DNA from: Bryoerythrophyllum caledonicum
Lineage: Eukaryota; Streptophyta; Bryopsida; Pottiales; Pottiaceae
Reading direction: 5' to 3'
Length of the DNA: 64,000 bases
Assembly (NCBI GenBank): GCA_963971425.1
Contig: OZ020523.1
Coordinates: 17,418,867 to 17,482,866 of the forward strand
Under the pieces are notes generated by a model, which worked only from the letters and a program-made list of their open reading frames with translations, did not search any database and was not told the DNA's origin. The position numbers were made by a program, and so were the translations under genes. Of this stretch, positions 21,893 to 34,104 are shown piece after piece; the first letter of the stretch is position 1, and each line of letters begins with the position of its first letter.

Positions 21893-22343
21893 GGGCCTCT
21901 TTACATTAGAAACGAGAAGCCTCCGGCCAAACTCCACTTGGGCCATGGCACATTCTTGAGAGGCCAATCCTTGAGAAGCCATGGCCTTTGGGTGTGGTGT
22001 AAAGTGAGAGAAGGCCAAAAGCTCCAATGTTGAGCTTTTTCAAAATTCATCTTTAAATATATTAAATGATTGGTTGTGAGTTTTTTGGCCAATGGCCCCC
22101 CGGATTTATAGTTAGGCCCACCTCTTGAGGTAGGCCTAACTATAATTCCGGGGGCCCTCATTATTATGCACTTTCGTTGCCACCGAGGACAAAAGTGTTG
22201 TCCATGTCATTTTCTCCTCTTTTGTCCCTTGGACTGAAAAAATCGGGTGTAAAGTGACATTCTTTGGTCTTCTCGATTTCTACGCCTCCCATTGGCTGAA
22301 ATTTCTCTCCTCACGGCCTCTCGCCTCTAGTGTAAAGAGGCCC
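21893..22343. mobile_element. Harbinger/Tourist-like MITE 1
   Basis: The terminal repeat GGGCCTCTTTACATTAGAAA... is inverted at the right end (...CTAGTGTAAAGAGGCCC), about 30 bp with a few mismatches. TAA at 21890-21892 and 22344-22346 is the 3-bp target duplication typical of PIF/Harbinger. The interior of about 390 bp is non-coding and holds a long palindrome at 22094-22156. Confidence 0.8.
22094..22156. repeat. Near-perfect 30-bp-arm palindrome
   Basis: The arms 22094-22124 and 22127-22156 pair over about 30 bases with two mismatches and one bulged C, with a TT loop. The core is ATAGTTAGGCC. It lies inside MITE 1 and would give a strong hairpin in either transcript. Confidence 0.85.
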
Positions 22344-22346
22344 TAA

Positions 22347-22870
22347 GGGCCGCTTCACACCCAATGCCCAAGTCGAGAGTCCGTGGGTTTCCACCAATGA
22401 GATTGTTTGAATGGCGAAAGTCTGGCCTCTCGGCCTTCACACCTAAGTCCAAAGTCCAAAGGCCGTCGTCTTCCAATGTGCCTACATGGCAATACTTTAG
22501 GAGAGTTTTGGTGCCAAGGCTATGGACTTTCAAGCAAAACTTGGGTCACCGTTTTTAGCCGACCCAAACTTCCTTCGAGAGTCCATCGATTTTTTCAATA
22601 AAATGATCAATATCTTACAAGATCCGGACCGTTAGATGAAAGAGGCCTAATTTTTTGGTGATTTTTTGGGCTGATTTTTTTTGGCGTAATGATATGGGGT
22701 TTGGACTTTGGACTTGGGCTTTGGGGCTTCACACCACAACTGCCCAAAGACTTCAATATATATTTTTATGTTTTTTTTCTATCCAAAAGTTTGGACTCTC
22801 ACCATAGTTTGGGCAGAAATTTTGATGGATAGACTCTTGACTCGTCATTTGACCAAGTGTGAAGCGGCCC
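22347..22870. mobile_element. Harbinger/Tourist-like MITE 2
   Basis: The terminal repeat GGGCCGCTTCACACCCAATG is inverted at the right end (CCAAGTGTGAAGCGGCCC). TAA at 22344-22346 (shared with MITE 1) and 22871-22873 forms the target duplication. The interior of about 490 bp is non-coding. Confidence 0.8.
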
Positions 22871-22986
22871 TAACTTTGCAAGTAGGCTTAGACTGTCAAC
22901 CATGTCGTCAAGCACGAGTCGGTAGCAGCTGTGTGATACTTTCACTAATCAAGTCCACTTGTTTAAGGCCTTTTTATTTCATGAAG

Positions 22987-23188
22987 ACGGATGTCATGGG
23001 AAGGTGGGACGGGAACGGGCTTTTTCAATTTTGAGGGTCCATAAGTTTTTTTTTGGATTTTTTGGCCAAAAACAAGACCTGTAGTCCGAGAACACTCCTG
23101 GTAACCCCACCATAATATAGATAGAGACCCTTCCAACATTAAAATAGGGGCCAAATTTTGACCACACCCCCCTTCCCTTACCATCCGT
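22987..23188. mobile_element. Possible short MITE
   Basis: ACGGATGTCATGGGAAGGTGGG at the left end resembles the inverse of the right end (CCCCCCTTCCCTTACCATCCGT), about 22 bp with a few mismatches. No clear target duplication. Confidence 0.4.
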
Positions 23189-23310
23189 CGACGTGGTTTT
23201 GAAGAGATCCGTTTTACTAGGTTAAAAAAACTTTTAAAAAAACTTTAAAAAAAAACTAGTTTATTGAGCGGTATATGGTAACCTCCCCTAATTCTGGCGC
23301 TACCCAAACT

Positions 23311-24073
23311 CCACTTCAGCGCTGTAGCTGTAGAAACCTTCTCCCCAGTTTTGGATACTCCAGGTCAACTGTTGCTAAATGAAGAAGGGTTGATTTGATA
23401 GATTCCACAGTTTATCCCTTTTTCGAGTTTGCTCCCACACTATTGCGTTTCGGATCTGATTGCAAGAATTTTCTCCCACACTTTCCGTTTAGTATTTGAT
23501 TGCATCTACAGAGCTCTATATGACTGGTGGCTGATCTGCAGTTTCGACCACTCATGATTAGGGTCCAGTTTTGAGAGCCACAGCACATGTGAGCAAGTTG
23601 AGTGGTGACAGTTTTCCAGCCCTGATCACTCAGTTTCAGAGTACATTTTTGACACTTTGAGAGCTTTCCAAGTATCCAGTCTGACGGTTTTTCGTCGCTA
23701 GTAACGCTACGTACCCCTCGACAAACTCTTCATTCCCAAAGGCCAGTGCACTTAGTACTTCTCTTCTTCTCGGACAGTTTTTATCATTTGTTAGTGGTGA
23801 CACCTCTTTGTAAGTACGTCTATTCACAAAGAGGAGAGATCTGACATTCTGAAACTGATCTTTAGTGAGTGACAAGTAACACATTCAGTCGATTGTTAGT
23901 CCGAGTGTCCCACTTGATTTATTAGTGATGATGAACTTCATAAACATGGATTCTTTTCTAGTGAGTGAAGAAAGATACTTCTTGAGTGAGAAACAACAGA
24001 GAACAACCTGTTGAGCCCTGTGACAGATCTGTGTTGCAACGTGTTTTCTCTTTTAATTTTAGTTTTCCTCTCA
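23311..24073. promoter_or_regulatory. Upstream region of the GLUTAMINE DUMPER-like gene
   Basis: No other gene is visible. The part 23880-24030 is present again in inverted orientation near 34980-35165. A TTTTAATTTTAG just before the ATG could be a 3' splice site of a leader intron, but this is not certain. Confidence 0.4.
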
Positions 24074-24496
24074 ATGGCAAGTTCATCATGCATCAGTAGG
24101 AAGTGTTTCCACTCTGTCTCCAGAGTGGGTCCAATCACTCACTTGCCGCCGTCCCCCGAGACGTCCATCGCCAGTGGTCCCGGAGCCAATTGGAGCGTGG
24201 CAGCAGTTCTCGTGATGCTGTTCGCGGCGGCGGCGTACGCGGCGATGCTGGTGGCGCTGCTAGCCGTGCTGCGCCGCAAGCGCCTGCTCGTGAGGAGCGA
24301 GGTTACAGTTGATAATGGTGATGCAGGCAAACCAGGGCAGGGCGAGGAGGGCGTGGAGAGGGAGGGGCACTGGAGCGCCGGCCCGGGGGCGGTGGAGCTT
24401 GTGGTGATAGCCGGCGAAATCAAGCCAACTTACTTGGCAACGCCGACCATCCAGTGCCCTCCTCTCATGATCCAGGCCAAAGCTGAAGATCAGTGA
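24074..24496 (+). CDS. GDU: GLUTAMINE DUMPER-like single-pass membrane protein
   Basis: A 140-residue protein with one membrane helix at about residues 40-66 (WSVAAVLVMLF ... LLAVL), followed by basic residues RRKR, then an acidic linker, then VELVVIAGEIKPTYLATP at 107-124. A short extracellular N-terminus, a single helix and a VIMAG box followed by P-x-YLATP are the marks of the GLUTAMINE DUMPER family, plant proteins that affect amino-acid export at the plasma membrane. Here the VIMAG box reads VVIAG, so two positions deviate. The start at 24074 is chosen because the 21 codons upstream in frame add no family sequence. Single exon, GC-rich coding part in an AT-rich setting. The flanks, but not the coding part, have an inverted copy at 34500-35165. 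Confidence 0.75.
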   Translation: MASSSCISRKCFHSVSRVGPITHLPPSPETSIASGPGANWSVAAVLVMLFAAAAYAAMLVALLAVLRRKRLLVRSEVTVDNGDAGKPGQGEEGVEREGHWSAGPGAVELVVIAGEIKPTYLATPTIQCPPLMIQAKAEDQ

Positions 24497-27350
24497 CCAG
24501 TTCCTTCTGTTCAGATCGATCACCAAGATGTGTATATTCAGAGGAAGAAGAGAATCAAGGCTCAAGAGGACCACTGAAGCAAACAGGTCGACTTTGATTT
24601 CAAATGCGGACCTGTGTCTGTCAACACAACAAGAGCATACTCTGAAACGTACAGATGTACACGAGTTTGTTGGGGGCAGTGCAACTACAACTACAGAGTG
24701 CGTGTTACCCGTCAAGCCTCAGAGTACTCGGATCATTCTCCACGTACAGATTTTTGTCGGTTTGTACATGTCCCAATCGTTATTTTCGTTTGGAAAATAC
24801 TGTTCAGGAGCTGATTCAGCTGAAGAATCAATGGTTTTCGAAGACGATGTCTCGACGCCCCGGATGGAGATCAGCTTTGGCAGTAGTAGTGTCATGCTTG
24901 CGAAAATGAGATTTTTGACTCTTTCCTAGTGAATCGATAGTGAAGAGTCCATTAGAATAATAACTCTTCTTTTTGAGCGAATATGATTCACATGGTAGTG
25001 AATGTGATATCATGAGATCTAGGTGGCTGATATTAGTTATTTTTGCCGAGTATGCAGAGTTTCAAACTTGTTACTCTACGTGATGAATCCATGTACCTAT
25101 AGAGTGAGCACTTGTGATCACTGATTTTCTGGCTGTAAAGAGAAAGTTCTGCTACGTATTTCGGTGGAGATGTAGACGACTTCCACGTGTGGTACATCCA
25201 TCGGGTATTGATCGACTCCTTCAGTTGTTTTAGAGGCGAAGATATGAGTAATATGGATGCCAGGTTGGTTGAAAGATTGGTGAGGATTAATCCTGATAAA
25301 TTTCAAGTGCTATTCAAGCGTCCACATTGGGCTACAAATGACATCTTCATGCTTGACATTATTTGCATCCTTTCTTTTTTGGGAGGATTTTTAATTATCT
25401 TAGAACAACATAGTTTGAAGGTGATATGCATGTAATTAGTATTTGTTTTGTTATGAAGGACGCTTGGATATTTTTTATTTTTTTTAGTACGAATGTTCAA
25501 GGGTTGACATAAGGGACTCTGATTTGATGTAGTTGTGGTTTGTTTCCACTGGACTGTTGATTTGTAATCCACATTAGTGTGAGCTAAAAAGTGCAGAGTG
25601 TGAGTAATGAAAAGTGGAATTAGTGGATGATTTTTTCAAAGGTTTTCGTTTTTACCATTTGAGTGAGGTTTTTGAGAATTTTTATATTCTTTGTAGGATG
25701 TGCAATGCTGTGTGAGACCGTTCTAGTCACATGAATTTACTTCAAAAATGAACTTTATTTCGTTCTAAATTCTAAATCACAACAAATGAACTCTTTGTGG
25801 ATTCAATTTTCTCTACGTAACGCCCTTAACCACCTTTGGATGATGTTTTTCCAATATGTAACTTTATTGTTTGGTGTAAAAGGTCACAAAAAGTACTGTT
25901 AGGGTGATCTCCTAAAAAGTGTCCTTGTGATACTTCTGAAACCCTAAAAATGTTTTGTTTTAAATTTAACTTGGCCATTTTAAGATGAGCTCCAAGTATA
26001 TAGAAGGCATTGTTGCATCAAAGGTGAAGTCTATACATGTCTTGGAACCTTTTTCATGGATATTTCTAAAGCAAATTTTAGTCAATTTCCCTAAAACCTA
26101 ACTATAATGTGTGACCTTTTAATGAGGCTTTTGGAGTTGTACTGTACACTAATAAGTTAAGATGTACAAAGTCCATAAACTTCAGCTTAGTCACATTTGT
26201 CCTTCATTTATGGTGTATTATGTAGACAAGGATTGAAATGCAAATAAAATAAACACTTTTAATAAAGGTTCATTCTACTATTATTCCCCACTAAGCTCTA
26301 ATTTCTTCACTTCTCTGATCTCAATAATTTCTTCACAATCTGAGATCTTGAAACCTAGGCGCAAGACCTTGTCCCAGAGTGAAACCCTTTTAAGGGTATC
26401 GCATCAGGACAACAATATGTGCGTCTGTTTTTATTGATTGACTGGTTGGTTGACATTCTGTAACTAAACCCTAGCGCACGAGAGCTCGCTTCAAAGAATG
26501 GATTCTATGAGTCACACAAGGACAAGTCCCAACACTCCCTTGCAATAGTTCGAGATGCAATCGGATGTTGCACACAAATACGACGATATTGACTAATATG
26601 ATATAGATATCAAGAACGACAACCTTGGCAAATGATATGTAATACAAGGTAGTGGTGCATCAAAAGTGAAGTTTATGCAGGGTTTGAAACCTTTTTCATT
26701 TTTATTTTTTAAAGAAAGGTTGTCCACTTTGTTTAACCTTGAAGTCTTCAAACCATAAGTACAAAAGAAGCACTTCGGATTTCAAAGGGGGGGCAAAGTG
26801 AATAAAGTGTCTCTTTGTTCTACCATGTCCACAAGACATAGGTTTAGTAGTATGGAACTACTCTCTCCTCTTGAGGGTAGACACTATGTAACCGATAACC
26901 AGTAACCAGTAACCAACAACCAGGAGCCAGGAGCCATGGACCAACCAGAGCCAGAGGGCTCAATTCCAAGAATTGATTTGTAAAGGTTAAATGGGTGTCT
27001 TTGAGGGGTTTCAAGGGGTATCATATAATTGAGAGAGAGGTTGGTTATTTTCGAGTTTACTTTTGTGTAGAAGTGTGGACATTGTATGTTGGATAGCAAT
27101 GGTGTTGATTTTTGTGAATGTCTTTTTAATTGGATTCATGGAGATATTGAATGTTCCTCAAGACTTTTCATAGAGGGGATAAAGGTGGTGGCTCTATCTC
27201 GAGCGGCAATGACAATAAGGGGGTCAATTTTCCATCCAATAGTTGCAATGTCATTAATAAGTGGTTGGTATTTATGAATTTGGTTTCAACTGGTTCTGGA
27301 GAAAATCTACCATTATAGTATTTGAATTTGATAAATTGAATAGCAAGGTT
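24497..27350. other. Non-coding spacer after the GLUTAMINE DUMPER-like gene
   Basis: No credible gene. The segment 24940-25235 recurs inverted at about 34500-34790. At 26887-26950 there are short tandem CCAGTAAC / CCAGGAG words. The left end of the LINE cannot be placed precisely and lies somewhere before 27501. Confidence 0.5.
24940..25235. repeat. Inverted segmental duplication, arm 1
   Basis: This segment matches the reverse complement of about 34500-34790, for example GTGATCACTGATTTTC, ACGTGATGAATCCATGTAC and GAGATCTAGGTGGCTGATAT. The matching continues, more diverged, between 23880-24030 and about 34900-35165. The two arms enclose the LINE. Confidence 0.7.
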
Positions 27351-27500
27351 TGTATTTATATGGTTTGGTAGGGGGCTTTATATGGTAGTCCTTTGACGCA
27401 TAGTATATCTAGTTTAAATATGGCATTACAATGAAATCTTTGGGTTTCACATGTGCATGGAAGTAGCCATGGAGGGACCATGTATTCTTGTAGGTTGTTG

Positions 27501-27965
27501 CTAAAGGTTCTGGCATTCATAAATATAAAGCACCTGGATTTGTTTTGATGAAGCATTAAATTTTTGGATGTCCCATACCACTTTGTTGTGTCTCTTGACA
27601 ATTTGAGAGTGTATGTGATAGTTTTGGCATTTGACGAGTATGTGTAGCCATGTGTTTGGGTCTGTAGAGGTGCATATTGGGCATGTAATGGATGGAAACC
27701 GTTTTATTCCAAAGAAGAGTTGTATGCGGGCATTTCCCATATGTTGTCCAATACAAAATTTGATAGTGCATGTTTTTTGTGAGTTTGTAATTGTGGAATT
27801 TTTCCAAAATTTTGTAGAAAGTTCGTTTTCAATGTTGTTGTTACCAATCCATTTGTCTATATAAGGAAAATTTTCCGAGATTAAATCGAGGTTGTTAATT
27901 AGATCTTGTTTTTTGAAGTATTTGTCTAGAAATCTTATGGGGCCTTTGTCCGGGGTGTCTTCCAT
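27501..27965 (-). pseudogene. LINE C-terminal segment with CCHC zinc motif
   Basis: A 154-codon open segment with FCIGQHMGNARIQLFFGIK followed by CPICTSTDPNTWLHILVKC. This cysteine-histidine motif is typical of the C-terminus of LINE ORF2 proteins. It follows directly on the RNase H remnant. Confidence 0.7.
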
Positions 27966-30236
27966 TGAAGACCAACTATCTCTTTGGAAGTAGTATCAGG
28001 TAGCGTGGGCATGTTCATGCGGGTGTTTGGCATTTCTATGGAGTTTACCTAGTCCTTCTTTAGCTAGTTCATCTCCTTCTTTGTTTCCTTCTATATTGAC
28101 ATGTGCTCTAACTTAATGAAGGATTGTAGTTTGTGTTCGATTTTGTAGCATTTGAACCATAGATGTTCATATGGCTTGGTCGGGATGGCTATTATGGAGG
28201 ATGGAGTGTGTTATTTGTGTTTTTAATAGATATAAGACGTTTATACAATTTGTAAAGATGTGTGCAAGTTCATTAGCATATTGTGTAGTAATAATTTGGA
28301 GGATTTTATGGAGTGCCATCATTTTTGCTTTGAGGATATTTGAAGTCCATGTAGTCTTTTAGATATTTTTATTCCTTTGGTACAATCATATATATCCTAT
28401 TATCTAGCTTTTTCTCTGTATCAATGCCCCAAGCTCGCTTCTGTTGCTTCTTTGAAGTAACCATCTCTGTAGTAACTATAAGCGGGTTCAAATTTTAAGG
28501 GGATAAGGTCACAATATGTGGGGAGGAGGGGAGGTGTGGTGAGATGACTTTGTGTTGTGTTGGCATATCTAAGTTGGGACGATTTTTGTTGCAATTTACT
28601 GGGGTTTGGGAAGGTGTGGTGGAGCTATTTTTGAATATAGTTGGTGTATATTGAGGTTATTTGTTATAGAAGTAAATGTGGCAAGTTATTTGATGGTACC
28701 AATGTTATTACTTTGATGGTGTATGCATAGTATTTGTATAGTAGATGGCTCAAGCCTAGGTTTTTTTAATGATTTGGGTGGTAAAGTGGATTCTTCATAT
28801 GGTGCCGAGTCTGCCCTAAATAAAGAAATGATGTGAGAATCTGGGAATGGGTTTAAGTGTGGGTTAAGTTTTGGTACCAATTATTGTTTGGTGTGATAAT
28901 AAGAGTGGAAGTAGAGTTTGGGTCATATTTGGCCGCAAGTCTTGCCCAATGTATTGCTTTTTGAGTTCCTTCTATATTGTGGGGGTGTGCAATACCATTT
29001 CCAATCCATTTATCGCATTTTCTAGTGAGCCAAAATTTTTGTCTCTTTTGAAAGGTGAATGGAACTTAGTGAGTTGGATGGAGTATGTGACTAGGGATGA
29101 AAAGTATGAGTGTTGGATGTTGAAGGACGAGATTAGTGAGTCCAGAATGGGTGTTGGTAATGTATATTGTGCAAGTTTGAGGGGGTCAATTTTTGGGATG
29201 TAGTATTTATATCTTTGATAGAGCCAAACTATTTCAATTTCAAATGGTTGGATTGTTGGCTCTATGTTTGTGGGAGTTTGTAATTTGTTATGGTATTGAT
29301 TCCATAGCAATTGGAGTCTAATGACGGGAATAGTGAATAGATGCCTCCCGTTGTCTTTGTATGTATTTGCGTAGTCTTCATTAATTTTAACTGTATTTTT
29401 GATGCAGAATAGCTTTTTTGCGGTTGCATTTGATTGTGTGTATATTGAGGAGAGGAATGATTATGGGTGGGGTAATGGATTTTGAGTCACAAAATTGCTC
29501 TTGAGAATGGTGTGCTTGAATGATTTCTAAGTAGAATTTGTTTTGGGTGTTTTGATAGTATTGTGTTAATTGTGTGGACTTATGGATAGAGGTGTTTTGG
29601 TCATGCGATGGGAAGAGGTAAGTAGGCAAGGGGTTGTTTCTCAGATGAATGTTGTTGTTGGTGGTGATATATGCGTCTCTAAGTGTGTAGAGTTTGAATG
29701 TGTAGGGCATGGTGAGGCGCATGTATTAGGGCATGGGGGGTAGCAAAATAGTTGTTGAACAATAGTAAGAGCGTTTCTTATTAATTTGGATGGCGTAGCA
29801 TGAAATCTTTTGAATTCATTATGATTTATTGTGTGTGTTCCATTTGGTAGTGTAATTTGTTTTAAGTTGGTAATGTTTAGGGGAAAATGTTTTTATAAAA
29901 GTTTTTGGGAGAGGTGTTGGTTGATTCTTGTGTCATTTTGGGTTTCTTGTAGCCACATTTGTTCCAAAGGTGAAGGTTCTAAAAGGAAATCCGTGAGTGT
30001 GCTATATTGGTATATTTTTTATTCATCTTTTAGTTGAACAAGTGTTCAGGTGATTGGTGATCTGATGCAATCAACTTCGTTTATTTTAGGAATGTTTTTA
30101 GCACCACCATATATGGTAAGGATAGAGTGGGTGAGTCCCTATAAATCTTACCAAGTCTACCTTTGTTGTTGAGCGCATTTTAAAGTTGTTCCTTTATGCA
30201 TTGGAGGTAAGCATTTTTAAGGGAAAAACTTCTAGT

Positions 30237-31076
30237 TCAAATAGATTTTGTGGGAGTTGGATTATGATATTTGACATACATTTGGGGAGGCCACAAATGG
30301 ATTTTTGTGGCTATGATTTTTTTGTTTAGCTTTTTGATAGCAAGCATGGAGTATGGAGTTGCATAGAAATTGTATGCTACTCCAAGTCTAAGTACTGTGT
30401 CTACCATTTTTACTTTTTGTTTGATAGTGGCCGGGCATGTTATTAGTTTTTTGCATTGCTTAGTGAGTTTTGTGGTAGTGATGTGAATTTGTATCTTCCA
30501 TTTTAGTGAGGGGACAAGATTTGTGCCTAGATACACGTATGGTTCGATTTGTTGTAGTATTGGCATGGGTTGGTTATAGTATTTTATGTTGGCAGCTTGC
30601 ATAAGTGCTTTGAATGCGGTGGAGTTCATTTTGGATTTGTTTGGGCATCCCATGGCGGCACATTTTTGAGTTCCAACGTCCATACTGGACCAATCGCAAA
30701 ATTTGTCAATTTTATTGAGTTGGATTTGTAGTGATTTGAATTTACTGGCTGTAGCGGCAAGGTCATCGGCGTAGGCGGCCAAGTTAATAGTGACTTGTGA
30801 TGTTCCAAAGTTATAGTTGTTATTTCCTCTTTGCATCCATTTTAGTAGTGGTTTTAATAAAATAATGAATAGTAAGGTATCACCTTGTATGGTTATGCGT
30901 TGTATGGGGATGAAATGGGTTATTCTGAAGTATTCTTCAATGTATGAAGTGGACGAATGGGAGTAGATGTTTCCAACTAGTGCAACTCTATTGATGGGGT
31001 ATTCGAGGTCAAATATAATTACAAATAGTCTTGTGTGGTCAATAGAACCAAATGCATTTTTGAAATCAATATACAA
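30237..31076 (-). pseudogene. LINE reverse transcriptase, palm and thumb
   Basis: The segment carries YIDFKNAFGSIDH (first catalytic Asp), IQGDTLLF (the QGD block) and AAYADDLAATA (YxDD catalytic pair), then the thumb region with YLGTNLV. The same frame continues upstream of 31076 through GFCAERSTARQLQ to about 31310, so the RT frame is longer than its first Met suggests. The copy must have been active fairly recently relative to the rest of the element. Confidence 0.85.
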
Positions 31077-31337
31077 AATATATATGTCTTGGTTTGTAAA
31101 TTGTCTATCTTTGAGTGCGGCTATTATAGTTTGGAGTTGTCTAGCAGTACTTCTTTCCGCACAAAAGCCTTCTTGGCTGTCATGTAAGATTTGGGGTTTT
31201 TTTCCATATGAGGATAGTATAGATGTAAGTGTGCTTGTGAAGAGTTTATAGATAGTTTTGGCTAAGGCAATTGGTCTATGGTTGGAAAGCAGTGAGGGGT
31301 CACCTTTCTAATATAGTAAAACTGTAGAGCTAGTTTT

Positions 31338-31685
31338 CTATGATACGGGGATTTGTTTTTGTTTGTAGTAATGAGAGAAAAATAGGGAGAGAAGTTCATG
31401 GAATCTTGGGGGCATTAGTTTTAGTATAGAAATTGGAATGCGATCTGGCCCTGGGGCTTTATTGTTTACTAGATTTTTGAGGCATGTATCATATGTGGCT
31501 CGGTTAAAGTATGCGTATAGCGGGATTTGTGGTTCACCACGTATGTCTATAGTGAAGCCGTCAAGGTCATGCCATGGATTTTGTCTTACCACACATATAC
31601 ATGTAAGTAAGTGGTGGGATAAATAATTGCATGTAGGTACGGTAGGTCTATTTTTTTGTTTGTTGGTTATATATCTCATTTGCAA
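31338..31685 (-). pseudogene. LINE reverse transcriptase, N-terminal part
   Basis: NNKAPGPDRIPISILKLMP is the conserved KAPGPDxI block of LINE RTs. It is in the same frame as the palm segment but separated by two stops (one at 31338-31340, a second within about 25 bases), inside the block that normally reads STVLLYKKGDP-like. Confidence 0.8.
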
Positions 31686-32829
31686 TGTCTTCAGGGTTGG
31701 TTAAGATGTTGTTATGTTGGTTGGTGATACAATCTAGCCATGAAGATTTAGTGTTTTTGAAGACTCTTCTATCAATTTTCTTTGGGCTAGTTTCATATAA
31801 TTGTCTACATTAATAGATGGTTTCTTTGATACTCTGTCTCTGGTGTACTTGGTAGTTATTTTTCTGGCTTGTTTATTGGCCTCTTTTGCAATTAATGCAA
31901 TATCATGTAACCATTCATCTAGTCATGTATGAAGAGGTGGTAGGAGCGGGATTTGGATGTTTTGTAGGGTTTGTACTTCTTAGCAAATGGGATGAGTGAA
32001 CCATTGTGGATTGTTTTGAACAACTCAAATTGTTTTCCAAATGATATGGTAGATAGTTAAGTGTTGTTTCCACTTTTTGAAATTTTTTGAGGAAAATAGC
32101 CTCCTTGTTTGGATGTTCTCGTTGTTAGTTGGGATATTGATGGGGCTTTACATGTTTTCTCTAAGGTGTTGGAAATATTATTTATTATTGTGTCTAGGGT
32201 TTTACATGCTTCAAGCCATTGGTTTTTGAGAGACTTGGTTATTATTTTTTAGACAGTTAATAAGAGAGTTGATTTGTATAGAGTTTTCTTCAAAAAACAT
32301 ATTGTTGAAATCTTGTGCATTGATTTTTAGGATGGGATTAAATACTCAGACACTTTCCTTGTTTGGTGTTGTGGGTGTTCTACTAATAAGTGTATTGTGT
32401 GGGATATTTAATTGGATTGGTGAGTAGTCTCTGTTTAGAATAATTCTTATTTTTGTTGTGTAGGTGTATTGTGTGTGATTGGGACTTAGTATGTAAAAAT
32501 CGTCTATTGAGCTTTAGTCTTTATAGTCATAGCCACCTTGTCTGGAGTATCGTATGGCTATAGGGATATATGTAAAGTTAAGGTTATTGGTGAAGTTACA
32601 CCATTGTCGGTCAATGGGTTGTGATGGGAAAAATCCGCCTTCGTGTTGTCTACCAATTAGTGCGACGTCTCTATTAATATCTCCACATAGTAAGTATATG
32701 TGCTTTGGATTGTTGTTAATTTAGGTCATAATAGTATTTTGATGTCTGTGATGAGTCTAATGTCTTCTAAGTGGGATGGCATGTAAATGTGTAGTATTAG
32801 CCATGGTTGAAGGGGTTGGTTATTAGTTT

Positions 32830-33144
32830 TTAAAATTGTAAGTATGGGGATACGTGCATTGGTGTAGGGATTTTGACAATGTTGCGAGAAAATGCATGGG
32901 ATTTGTGTATTAGTGTCAGACGGCCACCTCGGCCTGGTGTGTATGGGCGGTGTTGTTGGATATAACGTGTGAATGCATGGGTATTATTGAAGATAAGTTT
33001 GTAGTTGAAAAATATTCGTTGGTAGTATTTAGTGGACTTTGTGGCTATGAATTTGGTTTCTTGGATGGCAATTATGGTTGGAGGGTGCTTTTGTATGTGG
33101 CAAGGTTCTGAATGCATGAAGGGCAGTGTTGAGGGATAGGGCAT
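32830..33144 (-). pseudogene. LINE apurinic-type endonuclease fragment
   Basis: IIAIQETKF matches the conserved I-x-x-I/L-Q-E-T-K motif around the metal-binding Glu of LINE endonucleases. GRGGRLTLIHKSH matches the following G-G-x-x-(I/L)-x block. Only the N-terminal third is open. Confidence 0.65.
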
Positions 33145-33870
33145 TCCATGTTAGAATTATGAATACATGTGTCTCTGTTTAGTGTGTTTCCGTTCGTATT
33201 TAGAAAGGGGATATATGGAGATGGTGGGGGTGGGTGTGTGTATTCTAGTATAGGTTCAAAGCATTTATGTGATTCTTTAATTGATTCATCGGTAAGAAAT
33301 AGAAAGTGTTGTTGTATTAAGTTTTGTGTTGGGGGTTGGTTTTTATTATGGATGAAGTCGTATAGTTTATTATGTTTGAATCACTATGATGTATCATGTC
33401 TTTGTTTTCTTCAGTGAATTTTGTATGTGGGTGATTTGTGTTGATGTGCCGTTTGGGCGGATTATGTAGGGTGGCTATCTTATTTCAGAGAGTGTTAATC
33501 CATTGTGTTATATTCGAGTACTGTGGTGATAAAAGGTGGTCACATTCTTCTAAGGTGGGGTGAATAGTGATTACTAAGGCATATAGTATATGTGATGGTG
33601 GGTGTCCATTATTTTGTTGAATGTAGTAGGCAATATGCGGGAATGCGGTATTGTGAGCGTTGCGTAACATGTGAGTGTTTTTTAAGAGGGGTCCAAAAGT
33701 GTTAAAGATGTCGTGGTATTCAGGGTAAAGTTTAATGGTACTTGGAATAAAATGTGTTTTTGCTCTTTTCTTATGTATTGCGGGGTGTGTTTTACTAAGA
33801 TTGGCATGGGGCTAGGTAGTAGAAACAATACTTTATTATACTCCTCCACTCATAATTGTTCTGGCATTTG

Positions 33871-34104
33871 TTTGTTCGACTGTCCTTCCAATAGAGGTTG
33901 TTGTTTGTCCGATAGGAAATATTCTAGAATATTCCAAAATATTTGGGATTATGTGTATAGATTTGAGGAATATTCTATGAATATTTGATGAATACTCCAT
34001 GCATTTGTCTAATAAGGGTGTTGTCCGTCCTGTCCGTCCTATCCGAGTGTCCGACTGCCCCTCCGTCCATTGTCTTTGGGCCCCTGTCCGTCTATGTAGA
34101 CAAC
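33871..34104. repeat. Dispersed GTCCGTCC element, copy 1
   Basis: Matches 39664-39863: both have GTTGTTGTYYGTCCG, a palindromic ATATTCTAGAATATT, then GGGTGTTGTCCGTCCTG, TTGTCTTTGGGCCC and a terminal GTCTATGTAGACAAC, which is itself nearly palindromic. Non-coding, about 235 bp, with no obvious target duplication. Class unknown. Confidence 0.65.

Larger units (their letters stand above)
27351..33700 (-). mobile_element. Decayed LINE with endonuclease, RT, RNase H and CCHC motif
   Basis: The minus strand shows, in order: an endonuclease fragment (32830-33144, PTIIAIQETKF and GRGGRLTLIHKSH); reverse transcriptase (31685-30237); RNase H (about 28500-28000, AHVNIEGNKEGDELAKEG); and a CX2CX8HX4C motif (CPICTSTDPNTWLHILVKC, inside 27501-27965). 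Many stops and shifts show it is dead. RNase H located before the terminal CCHC motif resembles I/Jockey-group LINEs rather than the usual plant L1 order. Ends are not defined; 33485-33670 might be a remnant of the 5' part. Confidence 0.8.

Noticed and set aside
24139-24715. Minus-strand frames opposite the GLUTAMINE DUMPER-like gene
   Set aside because: The plus frame has the membrane helix and YLATP motif; the minus frames are GC-rich shadows.
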